From assembly GCF_002234535.1 (NCBI RefSeq), contig NZ_CP022521.1, forward strand, positions 2,418,001 through 2,482,000: 64,000 bases of DNA. Direction: 5' to 3'. The first letter of the stretch is position 1; the number at the start of each line of letters is the position of its first letter. Under the pieces are notes generated by a model. It worked only from the letters and a program-made list of their open reading frames with translations. It had not been told where the DNA came from and made no database searches. Shown one piece after another: positions 9,022-20,124 of this stretch. A program made the translations under genes and the position numbers. Origin of the DNA: Actinoalloteichus hoggarensis. GTDB lineage: Bacteria > Actinomycetota > Actinomycetes > Mycobacteriales > Pseudonocardiaceae.

Positions 9022-9630
9022 TCAGCCGATCTTGACGCCCCGTGCGGTCTGGAAGCGCTCGGTGACGTCCGCCCAGTTGACGATGTTCCAGAACGCCTTG
9101 ACGTAGTCGGCCTTCACGTTCTGGTACTGCAGGTAGAAGGCGTGCTCCCACATGTCCAGCATCAGCAGCGGGTAGCTGCCTGCCGCCAGGTTGCCCTGGT
9201 GGTCGTAGAGCTGCTCGAGCAGCAGCCGCTGACCAAGGGCGTCCCAGGCCAGGATCGACCAGCCGGAGCCCTGGATGCCCAGCGCGTTGGCGGTGAAGTG
9301 CGCGCGGAAGGCGTCGAAGGAGCCGAAGGTCTCGTCGATCGCGGCGGCCAGCTCGCCGTCCGGCTTGTCGCCGCCCTCCGGCGAGAGGTTCGGCCAGAAC
9401 ACCGAGTGGTTCACATGGCCCGCGAGATTGAACGCGAGGTTCTTCTGCAGCAGGTTGACGGTGCCGAGCTGGTTCTTCTCCCGAGCCTCCGCCGCCTGGT
9501 CCAGCGCGTCGTTGGCGCCCTTGACATAGGTCGCGTGGTGCTTGCTGTGGTGCAGCTCCATGATCTTGCCGGAGATGTGCGGCTCGAGTGCACCGTAGTC
9601 GTAGGGCAGGTCCGGAAGGGTGTACGTCAC
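9022..9630 (-). CDS. sodA: Fe/Mn superoxide dismutase
   Basis: Converts superoxide to hydrogen peroxide and oxygen. A 202-residue protein with the complete family pattern: first metal ligand His27 in [11 protein letters not shown], the second histidine in [10 protein letters not shown], and Asp and His in the signature [11 protein letters not shown]. No signal peptide. The segment YDHQGN carries the His-Gln pair that resembles the iron enzyme of M. tuberculosis, but metal choice cannot be settled by eye. Minus-strand ATG 9630; no close Shine-Dalgarno is obvious. It stands alone, with the LLM gene downstream. Confidence 0.96.
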   Translation of the reverse strand: MTYTLPDLPYDYGALEPHISGKIMELHHSKHHATYVKGANDALDQAAEAREKNQLGTVNLLQKNLAFNLAGHVNHSVFWPNLSPEGGDKPDGELAAAIDETFGSFDAFRAHFTANALGIQGSGWSILAWDALGQRLLLEQLYDHQGNLAAGSYPLLMLDMWEHAFYLQYQNVKADYVKAFWNIVNWADVTERFQTARGVKIG

Positions 9631-10058
9631 GAGTAGCCACCTCGCATTGGTCTGTGGACGAAGGAACGCAGTGGATCAGCCCTAACGCTAAACCCGAAGT
9701 GCCCCCGTCTCACCTCGGGGTACGCGCGAGCCGTTCCGTCTGTGCGGAGGGACACGTGTTCGACCACGAGATGCCGGCCTGCCCGCGGCCGGGGCGGGCG
9801 GCGGTGTTCTCGACGTATCGGGCCCGCGTCGGGAGGCGGACGGACGACTGGTCCCTCGTGCACGGTGAACGGCGAACGGGACTTCGGCCCGGCCGACCCG
9901 TCCGGCCGCACCACCTGGTCGGTGGACGACTGAACCGGTCCGGTGGGCTAAGGCCGGGGCGTCTCCCAGCCGAACACGAGCGAGACGGTCCACAATCGAA
10001 GAACCGGGATCGCCGGCACAACGACGTGTCGTTCATCCCCGATGGAGGTGCCACCGCT
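9631..10058. other. Gene-free stretch upstream of sodA
   Basis: About 430 bp between the divergent sodA and the small unknown gene. No convincing reading frame, strong palindrome or consensus promoter was found on either strand. Confidence 0.5.
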
Positions 10059-10286
10059 ATGACCGCTGATACGGCGACGGAATCCGATGCCCGTTCGATC
10101 AGCACGCCGTCCAGCACGATCCTGCCCACGGTGCCGTGCAGCGTGGTCTGGAGTCGTGGACATGCCTACGTCCTGGAAGGCGGGCCGGGACAGGCCCGCT
10201 GGGTCGGCGTGGACGACCGAGGACGTCCCGTCGTGCTGACCAGTGCCGAGCTCGCCCAGCGCGGGTGGAGTCGTACCTGGTCGTAG
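10059..10286 (+). CDS. Small protein of unknown function (75 aa)
   Basis: I do not recognise this protein. ATG 10059 has a good GGAGGT at 10044-10049, 9 bases upstream, which is the main reason to call it. The N-terminal 25 residues are rich in Thr, Ser, Ala and Asp and look disordered. The rest, SRGHAYVLEGGPGQARWVGV then DDRGRPVVLTSAEL, could form a small beta-sheet domain. No signal peptide or membrane segment. It sits alone on the plus strand, 120 bp before the phosphatidyltransferase gene. Confidence 0.6.
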   Translation: MTADTATESDARSISTPSSTILPTVPCSVVWSRGHAYVLEGGPGQARWVGVDDRGRPVVLTSAELAQRGWSRTWS

Positions 10287-10406
10287 GGGCACCACGCACG
10301 CCCGCCCTCGGACCGGTGTGACAGGCTAGGAGCCTTGGCGGTGGGTCGGGCGGGTCCGGTGAGAGGGATGCGCCTGCCGTCGTCCAGGTGACGCAGGGGA
10401 GGCGTA

Positions 10407-11081
10407 GTGGGCGGCGATACCGGCATCGCCAGGCGCAGCGGGGCAGAGGCGTTCCTCGGCCCCGAGTTCGGCGACGGCATCTGGAACGCGATCCGCAACG
10501 ACCGGCTGTTCACCGTGCCCAACCTGCTCAGCCTGCTGAGGCTGGTGGGCGTGCCGCTGTTCCTGTGGCTGCTGCTCGGCCCGCAGTACGACATGCTCGC
10601 GCTGCTGGTCCTGGTGTTCAGCGGGATCACCGACTGGCTGGACGGCAAGATCGCCCGTTGGCTCGATCAGTCGAGCGCCCTCGGGGCGCTGCTCGATCCC
10701 TCCGTGGACCGGCTCTACATCCTGTCGACGCTCATCGCCTTCATGATCAGAGGGATCGTCCCCTGGTGGCTGGTCGCCGTCCTGGTCGCCAGGGAGATCG
10801 TCCTGGTCGCCGCGCTGCTGATGCTCCGGCATCACGGCTTCGGGCCGCCTCAGGTGCACTACCTGGGCAAGGCGGCCACCTTCACCCTGCTCTACGCCTT
10901 CCCGCTCCTGCTGCTCGCCGAGGGCGACTCCGCCTTCGCCGCGATCGCGAGTCCCTTCGGCCTGGCGTTCACCGCCTGGGGCTGCCTGCTCTACCTCTGG
11001 TCCGGCGCGCTCTATCTCATTCAGTTCGGCGGTGCCGTCCGACGTCTGCGCGGCGCCACACCGGGTGCCGCGGCGGCCTGA
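10407..11081 (+). CDS. CDP-alcohol phosphatidyltransferase (PgsA2-like)
   Basis: Integral membrane enzyme that joins a CDP-diacylglycerol to an alcohol in phospholipid synthesis. The 224-residue protein shows the family signature D-G-x2-A-R-x8-G-x3-D-x3-D as TDWLDGKIARW followed by GALLDPSVDR (around residues 73-100), embedded in about six hydrophobic helices. GTG 10407 has GGGGAGG at 10396-10402. It heads a gene order shared with M. tuberculosis (pgsA2, Rv1822, upstream of gcvH and garA). The likely product class is phosphatidylglycerophosphate or cardiolipin; the alcohol acceptor cannot be read from the sequence. Confidence 0.88.
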   Translation: MGGDTGIARRSGAEAFLGPEFGDGIWNAIRNDRLFTVPNLLSLLRLVGVPLFLWLLLGPQYDMLALLVLVFSGITDWLDGKIARWLDQSSALGALLDPSVDRLYILSTLIAFMIRGIVPWWLVAVLVAREIVLVAALLMLRHHGFGPPQVHYLGKAATFTLLYAFPLLLLAEGDSAFAAIASPFGLAFTAWGCLLYLWSGALYLIQFGGAVRRLRGATPGAAAA

Positions 11082-11322
11082 GAGACCGGCGGGCGTCGCC
11101 ACGTCGGGCCGCCTGCGGGATCGGGAGCGATCTCGTCCGGCATCATTTTCGGGGACGGCCGTGTGTGGTCGTGCGGCGGACTTGGCAGGATGGGGCGGAC
11201 ACTCGGAAGGCGGGGCAGTGATGCCGCGGTCGCGCCGCGGAGTGGCGGAAGTAGTCCCTGGCGCGTCACCGTCCGCACACAGTGGACGGTCACGCCGGAG
11301 GAGAGTTTCGATCGGAGGCAGG

Positions 11323-11715
11323 ATGTCGTCGGTTCCTCAGGAGCTGCGCTTCACCCAGGACCATGAGTGGCTCGCGTCGGGCGACCAGGACACAGTGCGC
11401 ATCGGCATCACCGACTATGCGCAGCAGCAGCTCGGCGACGTGGTCTTCGTCCAGCTTCCCCAGGTGGGAGACAACATCTCGCAGGGGGAGACCATCGGCG
11501 AGGTCGAGTCCACCAAGAGCGTCTCCGACGTCTTCGCGCCGGTGACCGGCGAGGTGGTGTCGAGGAACGAGGAGCTGGAGGAGAGCCCGGAGCTGGTCAA
11601 CTCCGACCCGTACGGGGCAGGGTGGATGATCGAGGTACGACTCGCCGACCCGAAGGCGTTCGAGGAGCTTCTCGACGCCGACGGGTACAGCGAGCTGATC
11701 GCCGGCCAGGAGTGA
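11323..11715 (+). CDS. gcvH: Glycine cleavage system H protein
   Basis: Lipoyl-carrier protein that shuttles the aminomethyl group between the P, T and L proteins of the glycine cleavage system. 130 residues, the normal length, with the lipoylation motif GEVESTKSVSDV and the lipoyl Lys at residue 65. ATG 11323 follows GGAGGCAG; upstream in-frame sequence to 11032 is not protein-like. gcvP lies 3.5 kb downstream on the same strand with regulators between them; gcvT is not in the window. Confidence 0.97.
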   Translation: MSSVPQELRFTQDHEWLASGDQDTVRIGITDYAQQQLGDVVFVQLPQVGDNISQGETIGEVESTKSVSDVFAPVTGEVVSRNEELEESPELVNSDPYGAGWMIEVRLADPKAFEELLDADGYSELIAGQE

Positions 11716-11732
11716 CGGCGGTCTGTCCTCCT

Positions 11733-11786
11733 GCCGCCGTCGAGCGACGGCGACGGGGTGCTTCAGCCGCCGTCGACCGACGGCGG
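11733..11786. repeat. Two near-identical stem-loops between gcvH and garA
   Basis: CGCCGTCG-AG-CGACGGCG (centre near 11743) is followed 33 bp later by CCGCCGTCG-AC-CGACGGCGG (11767-11786), a perfect 9-bp stem with a two-base loop. The repeat unit and both arms are conserved. They start 18 bp after the gcvH stop, so a paired terminator or RNA-stability element for gcvH is the simplest reading. No uridine run follows. A cruciform protein-binding site ahead of garA is the alternative. Confidence 0.6.
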
Positions 11787-11895
11787 ACGTCCATGGTGAA
11801 CAACCTGATCTCGGGAGTCGGGCCACGTGCGCTCTGATCGGCAAGGTAGTTTGAGACGAGCTTGGCATCGTTTATTCAGCAGGAGGAGAGCTCAG

Positions 11896-12357
11896 GTGAG
11901 CACGAACGACGGGCCCGGCGTTCCGCCGGAGCGGTCCCCGGAACAGACCTCCGTCTTCCGGGCCGACTTCCTCAGTGAGGTCGAGAACCCCGAGCACGCC
12001 GCACCGGAGCCCGCGGTCTCCGGCATCGACGCGCTTCCCTCCGGGTCGGCACTGCTCGTCGTCAAGCGGGGACCCAACGCGGGCTCCCGGTTCCTGCTCG
12101 ACCGGGAGACGACCAGCGCGGGCAGGCACCCGGACAGCGACATCTTCCTCGATGACGTCACGGTGTCGCGGCGACACGCGGAGTTCCGCCGCGAAGGCGG
12201 CGAGTTCGTCGTCGTCGACGTGGGCAGCCTGAACGGCACCTACGTCAATCGCGAACCGGTGGACACGGCGGTGCTCGCCAGCGGCGACGAGGTGCAGATC
12301 GGCAAGTTCCGACTGGTGTTCCTGTCCGGCGTGTCCGGGGGTCAGGAACCACGGTGA
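11896..12357 (+). CDS. garA: FHA-domain metabolic switch protein GarA (OdhI homologue)
   Basis: Phosphorylation-controlled regulator that binds 2-oxoglutarate dehydrogenase, glutamate dehydrogenase and glutamate synthase, steering carbon and nitrogen flow. 153 residues: an N-terminal phospho-motif EQTSVFRADFL (Thr18), then an FHA domain (about 48-145) with SAGRHPDSDIFLDD, VSRRH and GSLNGTYVN. GTG 11896 is fixed by AGGAGG at 11881-11886. Mycobacterial GarA has two adjacent threonines (ETTSVF, one for PknG and one for PknB); here the first is Gln, so only the PknB-type site remains. Its stop overlaps the ftsR start by four bases (GTGA), so the two are co-translated. Confidence 0.95.
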   Translation: MSTNDGPGVPPERSPEQTSVFRADFLSEVENPEHAAPEPAVSGIDALPSGSALLVVKRGPNAGSRFLLDRETTSAGRHPDSDIFLDDVTVSRRHAEFRREGGEFVVVDVGSLNGTYVNREPVDTAVLASGDEVQIGKFRLVFLSGVSGGQEPR

Positions 12358-13082
12358 CCGCGGCCGGGCGGTCCGAGCGCGGTGCGCTCAGCATCGGCAT
12401 GGTGCTCTCGCAGCTTCGTGCCGACTTCCCTGAGGTGACCATCTCGAAGATTCGATTCCTCGAATCCGAGGGCCTCGTCCGCCCGGCACGTACCCAGGCC
12501 GGTTACCGACAGTTCAGCGAACGGGACGTCGACAGACTCCGGTTCGTCCTCAGTGCGCAGCGGGACCACTACCTGCCGCTCAAAGTGATCAAGGAACAGC
12601 TGGTGGCTGCCGACCGAGGTGTCGAGCTGGCCCTGCCGGAGGCGGGGCCCACGCCCAAGGGCGTCGCGGGTCATGGACTGCCGAGAGCCTCGGACTTCGC
12701 GAGTGGTGGCGAGATGCGGTTGACCAGGGAGGAGATGCTGGCGGCCGCGGGCATCACTCCGGCTCTGCTCACGGAGATGGAGCAGTACGGGCTCGTCCGG
12801 CCCGGCCAGGCGGGGTTCTACGATCCGGACGCGGTGGAGATCGCACGCACGGTTCGCGCGGTCACTGCCTTCGGCATCGAACCCCGCCATCTCCGCGCCC
12901 TGCGCAGTTCGGCGGACCGACAGGTCGACCTGCTCGACCAGGCGGTGACGCCGATCGCTCGGCAGCGCGATCCCGACGCGGGCGCGCGGGCCGAGGAGAT
13001 GCTGCGTGAGCTGGCGGCCCTGTCGGTCAGGCTGCACGCACTCCTGGTCAAGACCGGATTGCGTGATGTGATCGGACGATGA
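12354..13082 (+). CDS. ftsR: MerR-family regulator FtsR
   Basis: Transcription factor with an N-terminal winged-helix MerR domain (about residues 10-80: ISKIRFLESEGLVRPARTQA, then GYRQFSERDVDRLRFV) and a second, MerR-like C-terminal region (TREEMLAAAGITPALLTEME). It corresponds to Rv1828 of M. tuberculosis and to FtsR of Corynebacterium glutamicum, an activator of ftsZ. 242 residues, normal for the family. It starts at GTG inside the garA stop. No effector-binding cysteines are seen, unlike metal-sensing MerR proteins. Confidence 0.9.
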   Translation: MTAAGRSERGALSIGMVLSQLRADFPEVTISKIRFLESEGLVRPARTQAGYRQFSERDVDRLRFVLSAQRDHYLPLKVIKEQLVAADRGVELALPEAGPTPKGVAGHGLPRASDFASGGEMRLTREEMLAAAGITPALLTEMEQYGLVRPGQAGFYDPDAVEIARTVRAVTAFGIEPRHLRALRSSADRQVDLLDQAVTPIARQRDPDAGARAEEMLRELAALSVRLHALLVKTGLRDVIGR

Positions 13083-13230
13083 ACTCGGTCGTGGGCCGCT
13101 ATCGGTCCGCTCCGCGTTCGCCGAGAATGAGAAGCGTATTGCGCTCATCGCGGGTAGCGTCGAAGACGACGGCAGGCGATCCTCGATGGTGTGACGTCGT
13201 GGTGTGGTTCGCGGGAGGAGGCAAGACCCG

Positions 13231-13707
13231 ATGAGCAGTGAGATGCGCGTCGTGGGCGTACGGGTGGAACTGCCCGCAAACCAACCCATTCTGCTACTGC
13301 GTGAGACCGAAGGCGAGCGGTACCTGCCGATCTGGATCGGATCGGTCGAGGCCACGGCCATCGCGCTGGAGCAGCAGGGCGTCCGGCCGCCACGGCCCCT
13401 GACACACGACCTCCTCAAGGACGTCATCGGCGCCCTCGGCAGGGACCTGGAACAGGTGCGGATCACCGATCTGCAGGAGGGCACCTTCTTCGCCGAGCTG
13501 GTGTTCGACGGTGACGTCCGGGTCTCGGCGCGGCCGAGTGACTCGGTGGCGCTGGCGCTGCGCATCGGGGTGCCGATCCATGCCGACGAGTCGGTGCTCG
13601 CCGAGGCAGGTCTGATCATCCCGGACGAGCAGGAGGACGAGGTCGAGAAGTTCCGCGAATTCCTCGACTCGGTCTCTCCCGAGGACTTCCGAGGCGCGGA
13701 CACCTGA
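13231..13707 (+). CDS. Bifunctional nuclease (BFN/DUF151) family protein
   Basis: A 158-residue conserved protein of the DUF151 family, placed between the two MerR genes exactly as Rv1829 is. Characteristic stretches are LRETEGERYLPIWIGSVEA, a TFFAELVF strand pair and SARPSDSVALALRIGVPI. Plant members have DNase and RNase activity; the bacterial role is not established. ATG 13231 has GGAGGAGG at 13214-13221, so a 9-codon longer frame is not used. The acidic C-terminal tail (EEDEVEKFREFL-like) is typical. Confidence 0.9.
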   Translation: MSSEMRVVGVRVELPANQPILLLRETEGERYLPIWIGSVEATAIALEQQGVRPPRPLTHDLLKDVIGALGRDLEQVRITDLQEGTFFAELVFDGDVRVSARPSDSVALALRIGVPIHADESVLAEAGLIIPDEQEDEVEKFREFLDSVSPEDFRGADT

Positions 13708-14059
13708 GCGGGCCCGGACGTCGTCCGACCGCCTCCCGACGGCTCCACACCGCCGGCCCCGCCCGCCTCGGCCCGTACGGGCCGCCTCGTCGACCCGTGT
13801 GGCACGCAGGGCGTCGTCCCGCCTATACCATGCTCGCGCCGCGCAGGCCGTCGTGCTCGGCGGGCGATCCGCGTCGGCAGCGGCTCTGTCGAACACCGCC
13901 CGCCGGGGCGAGCAGCATGCGGGCGATCGGGTGCGACGTCGCGGTCGTGGGCGCCGTGTCGCTCGGATGCCGTCCGCGCCGAGCCTGGTGGGCACGCCGG
14001 CTCCCCCCGATCGGCCGCGGCAGCGCGTCGCGCGTCGGCCGGCGGCCCCGCGCGTCGCG
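13708..14059. other. Gene-free stretch before the resR promoter
   Basis: About 350 bp with no protein-like frame and no clear terminator. In M. tuberculosis the corresponding interval is also intergenic. Confidence 0.5.
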
Positions 14060-14127
14060 TTGACCTGGCCTCACCTCGGTCTTACGGTCGTGGTCAGACG
14101 GATGTCACCTGGAGCACCACTCCAGGT
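14060..14127 (+). promoter_or_regulatory. Promoter and inverted repeat ahead of resR
   Basis: TTGACC (14060-14065), 17 bp, TACGGT (14083-14088) is a near-consensus housekeeping promoter. Just downstream, in the expected early leader, lies a perfect 8-bp inverted repeat, ACCTGGAG (14107-14114) and CTCCAGGT (14120-14127), separated by five bases. It could be an autoregulatory MerR-type operator or a leader hairpin; the sequence alone does not separate these. Confidence 0.65.
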
Positions 14128-14209
14128 CATCATGGCGGTCTCGGGACGCGCAGGCGATCATGAGGCGCATCGTCGTCGGCCTGTGACGGCCGCACGAGAG
14201 GAGGCAGGC

Positions 14210-14776
14210 GTGACTGAGGATTCGCCGGTCCGGTCGACCTCCGGTGAACAGGGCGAGTTGTTTCCCGACGTCTCGCTGCCGGACGAACTGGTCGGCTATC
14301 GCGGGGCGGCGGCCTGTCAGATCGCGGGCATCACGTACCGGCAGCTCGACTACTGGGCGCGAACCGGCCTCGTCGGCCCGTCCATCCGCAGCGCCCACGG
14401 CTCCGGGACCCAACGGCTGTACTCCTTCAAGGACATCCTGGTGTTGAAGGTGGTCAAGCGACTGCTCGACACCGGGGTCTCCTTGCAGAACATCCGGGTC
14501 GCGGTCGAGCATCTGCGGCGTCGGGGGGTGCCGGACCTGGCGAGGATCACGTTGTTCAGCGACGGGACCACCGTCTACGAGTGCACCTCCCCGGAAGAGG
14601 TGGTCGACCTGTTGCAGGGCGGCCAGGGCGTCTTCGGTATCGCGGTGAGCGGCGCGATGCGGGAGATCAGCGGGACCATTCATGAGTTTCCCGCCGAACG
14701 GGCCGACGGCGTGATGACCTTCGAGTCGGACGAGGACGAGCTCGCCAGGCGGCGCCGGGACCGGCGCACCGGCTGA
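14210..14776 (+). CDS. resR: MerR-family regulator, Rv1830/ResR type
   Basis: A 188-residue MerR-like transcription factor corresponding to Rv1830 (named ResR in M. tuberculosis for its effect on regrowth after drug exposure). The DNA-binding part is seen in ITYRQLDYWARTGLVGPSIR then GSGTQRLYSFKDILVLKVVK, followed by the dimerisation helix LLDTGVSLQNIRVAVEHLR. The C-terminus is acidic and then basic (RRRRDRRTG). GTG 14210 has GAGGAGG about 8 bases upstream. It lies directly upstream of the gcvP riboswitch, on the same strand. Confidence 0.88.
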   Translation: MTEDSPVRSTSGEQGELFPDVSLPDELVGYRGAAACQIAGITYRQLDYWARTGLVGPSIRSAHGSGTQRLYSFKDILVLKVVKRLLDTGVSLQNIRVAVEHLRRRGVPDLARITLFSDGTTVYECTSPEEVVDLLQGGQGVFGIAVSGAMREISGTIHEFPAERADGVMTFESDEDELARRRRDRRTG

Positions 14777-14873
14777 GCTCTGGGTTCGGCACGGTCCGGC
14801 GGGGTAGCCTCTGCACGTAGTCGTCAGGGTCGCGTCCCGGGGGTCTCGACTGATTCCCCAGCGTGACCCGAAG

Positions 14874-15150
14874 CTCGTGCGGGAGAGTCCGCATCACCCG
14901 TACGGGTGGTTCGGCGCCGAAGGAGCAACTCCTCCCCGGAACCTCTCAGGCAGCAGGGACCGCACGGGACAGACGCCTCTGGAAAGCGGGTATGCGAGGC
15001 GGGACACGGTCGCTGCGGCCGGACCCGGCCGTGCTGCCCCGCCGACGGTGCAAGTCCGGCGCAGGCCGAGTCGGACGAAGCTCTCAGGCGCCCGTGGTCC
15101 TCGGCAGAGGACCCGCCTCGGGTGAGGACAGAGGGGGAGGACGGACACCA
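14874..15150 (+). promoter_or_regulatory. Tandem glycine riboswitch in the gcvP leader
   Basis: Two glycine aptamers in series. Aptamer I has GGGAGAGTCC (14881-14890), GCGCCGAAGGAGCAA (14914-14928), CTCTCAGG (14943-14950) and GACAGA (14968-14973). Aptamer II repeats the late conserved elements: CTCTCAGG (15081-15088) and GACAGA (15127-15132), separated from the first by a short linker (TCTGGAAAGCGGGT). Binding of glycine normally switches on glycine cleavage genes; the gene downstream is gcvP. A CACCG-TTCG-CGGTG hairpin (15156-15169) with a UUCG loop follows and touches GGGAGG, so it may form part of the expression platform (inference). Confidence 0.93.
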
Positions 15151-15203
15151 CCTCGCACCGTTCGCGGTGGGAGGCCATCGCCCCCGAGTCCCGAGGTTCG
15201 GCC

Positions 15204-18116
<2,913 letters not shown>

Positions 18117-18629
18117 GCGGCCGGGCCGCCCGGCGCTCGGGCCGTGGGAGCGGCTCGGGTCGTCGGGTGGCTCGGATCGTCGGGCCGAGACCGTCGAGGA
18201 GGGGAGCCGCCGGGCCGGGAGTCGGAGCGCCGGGTCGCCGAGCGGGGCGGGACCGGATCGACGGCCGGCCGGGCGCATGCCGCCCGCGTCGTCTGGTGCC
18301 CACCGTCCGCGGCGAACCTGGTCCGGCCCGCCGCGCGGCGGCTCATGCTCGCGGACTCGGTGTGTCGAGGCGTCGATGACCGGTTTCTCCCCGTAGCGGC
18401 CCCACAGCCGCGAGACGCGACAGCCGCATCACGAGCCGACGCGTGGCGCCGGTGCCGACGGCGGGGACCGGCGCTCGCGGCGGCGGGCGAGATCCGGTGC
18501 CGGGGGCGAAAGCAGGCGCGTCGGCGCCGGTTAGGCTGTCAGGATCACAGCACCGTGTGCTCGGCGGCGTCCGACCCAGGGGCGGCCGCGGCGGCGGTGA
18601 CTCGAATCCGGCGATGGAGCTTTGAAGAG
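18117..18629. other. Intergenic region between gcvP and serS
   Basis: It contains a GCCGGG-CCG-CCCGGC hairpin at 18120-18134, just after the gcvP stop, which could weakly terminate. Near the right end are a possible -10, TAGGCT (18532-18537), and a small stem AGCAC-CGT-GTGCT (18549-18561) in what would be the serS leader. No protein-coding frame is supported. Confidence 0.45.
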
Positions 18630-19904
18630 ATGCACGACCCGCGCGTTCTGCTCGATCCGGCCACCGATGCCGTGCGCAAGCTCGCACGACGTGGCTACCA
18701 GCTTGACCTGACGCGACTGGAGACGCTTCTCTCCGCCCGGAACTCCGCCATTCAACGCGCCGACGAGGCCCGCGCCGAGTCGAAGAAGGTCGCCGCCTCG
18801 GTCGGCCAGGCGGCTAAGCGCGGCGAGGACATCACCGCGCTGCGGGAGCACGCCAAAGGGCTCAAGGGCAGCATCGCCGAGGCCGAGGAGGAGCACCAGC
18901 GTCTCGACGCCGAGCTGACCGAGCTGATGCTGGGCATCCCCAACCTGCCGGACGACCGTCTGCCCGACGGCGCCACCGACGAGTTCGCCGAGCTGATCAG
19001 CACCTGGGGCGAGCGGCCGAGCTTCGACTTCGAGCCCGCCGATCACGTCGACGTCGGCGAGCGACTCGGCATCTTCGACTTCCCGAGGGCGACCAAGCTG
19101 GCGGGCCCGCGTTTCGTGGTGCTCAAGGGCGTGGGCGCTCGGCTGGAGCGCGCGCTGGCGAACTTCTTCCTCACGCTGCACACCGAGGAGCAGGGCTACA
19201 CCGAGTTCGGCCTGCCCGCGCTGGCCAATCGGGCCGCCCTGACCGGCAGCGGACAGCTGCCGAAGTTCCAGGACGACCTCTTCGCCACCGGGGTCGCCGA
19301 TCGGGAGCTCTTCCTGGTGCCGACCGCCGAGGTCCCCCTGCTCAATCTGCACGCCGACGAGATCCTCGCCACCGAGGAGCTGCCGTTCGCCTACACGGCG
19401 CAGACCCCGTGCTTCCGGTCGGAGGCGGGCTCCTACGGTCGGGACACCCGAGGCCTCATCCGGATGCACCAGTTCTCCAAGGTCGAGCTGGTGCGCTTCT
19501 GCGAGCCGGAGGAGTCGGACGCGCAGCTTCGGCTGATGCTCTCCCACGCCGAGGAGTGCCTGCGCCGACTCGGACTCGCCTACCGGGTGGTCGCGCTGCC
19601 CGCGGGTGACATCGGCTTCTCGGCGCAGTTCACCTACGACATCGAGGTGTGGCTGCCGAGCCAGGATCGGTATCGCGAGATCTCCAGCGTGTCGGACTGC
19701 GGAGTCTTCCAGTCTCGCCGCGCGGGCATCCGCACGAGGACCAAGGACGGCAGGCGAGGGCTGGCGGCCACGCTGAACGGCTCCGGCCTGGCCGTGGGGC
19801 GGACCATGGTGGCGATCCTGGAGCAGAATCAGCAGGCGGACGGCTCGGTGCGTGTGCCGGAGGCGCTGGTGCCCTTCCTCGGCACGGACGTCCTGCGGCC
19901 CTGA
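18630..19904 (+). CDS. serS: Seryl-tRNA synthetase, proteobacterial-like type
   Basis: Class II synthetase charging tRNA-Ser. 424 residues: N-terminal coiled-coil arm (about 30-105), then the catalytic core with motif 2 FRSEAGSYGRDTRGLIRMHQ and motif 3 LNGSGLAVGRTMVAILEQNQ, both intact. ATG 18630 follows GAAGAG; a 162-codon upstream extension in frame is not protein-like. Odd point: the N-terminus (DAVRKLARRGYQLDLTRL) and several core stretches (KLAGPRFVVLKG) resemble the E. coli enzyme more than the usual actinobacterial SerS, which as I recall starts MIDLR. This suggests a transferred or second copy. Confidence 0.92.
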   Translation: MHDPRVLLDPATDAVRKLARRGYQLDLTRLETLLSARNSAIQRADEARAESKKVAASVGQAAKRGEDITALREHAKGLKGSIAEAEEEHQRLDAELTELMLGIPNLPDDRLPDGATDEFAELISTWGERPSFDFEPADHVDVGERLGIFDFPRATKLAGPRFVVLKGVGARLERALANFFLTLHTEEQGYTEFGLPALANRAALTGSGQLPKFQDDLFATGVADRELFLVPTAEVPLLNLHADEILATEELPFAYTAQTPCFRSEAGSYGRDTRGLIRMHQFSKVELVRFCEPEESDAQLRLMLSHAEECLRRLGLAYRVVALPAGDIGFSAQFTYDIEVWLPSQDRYREISSVSDCGVFQSRRAGIRTRTKDGRRGLAATLNGSGLAVGRTMVAILEQNQQADGSVRVPEALVPFLGTDVLRP

Positions 19905-20124
19905 CGAGGCGGCTCTCGCGGTCTGACCTGCCAACCGGTGCCGAGGACGGGACCGGCCCGCGTGGCGGCCGCCGATCGTCTGGTCGGAGGCGGACCGGTC
20001 CCGCCATGTGAACGGTCGTTCTCGCTACGGTCGGGATGAATCGGGAATAGTCCGTCTCCGCCTTGAAGTTGATCTGTGCACGGCACGGAGCGTGTCGACT
20101 GGGGTGTGGGAAAGGAGACGACAC

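Noticed and set aside
18580-18600. AGGGGCGGCCGCGG before serS resembles the T-box consensus
   Set aside because: The alignment needs a gap and misses the central bases. No specifier loop or antiterminator arrangement is visible, and such GC-rich strings are expected by chance here.
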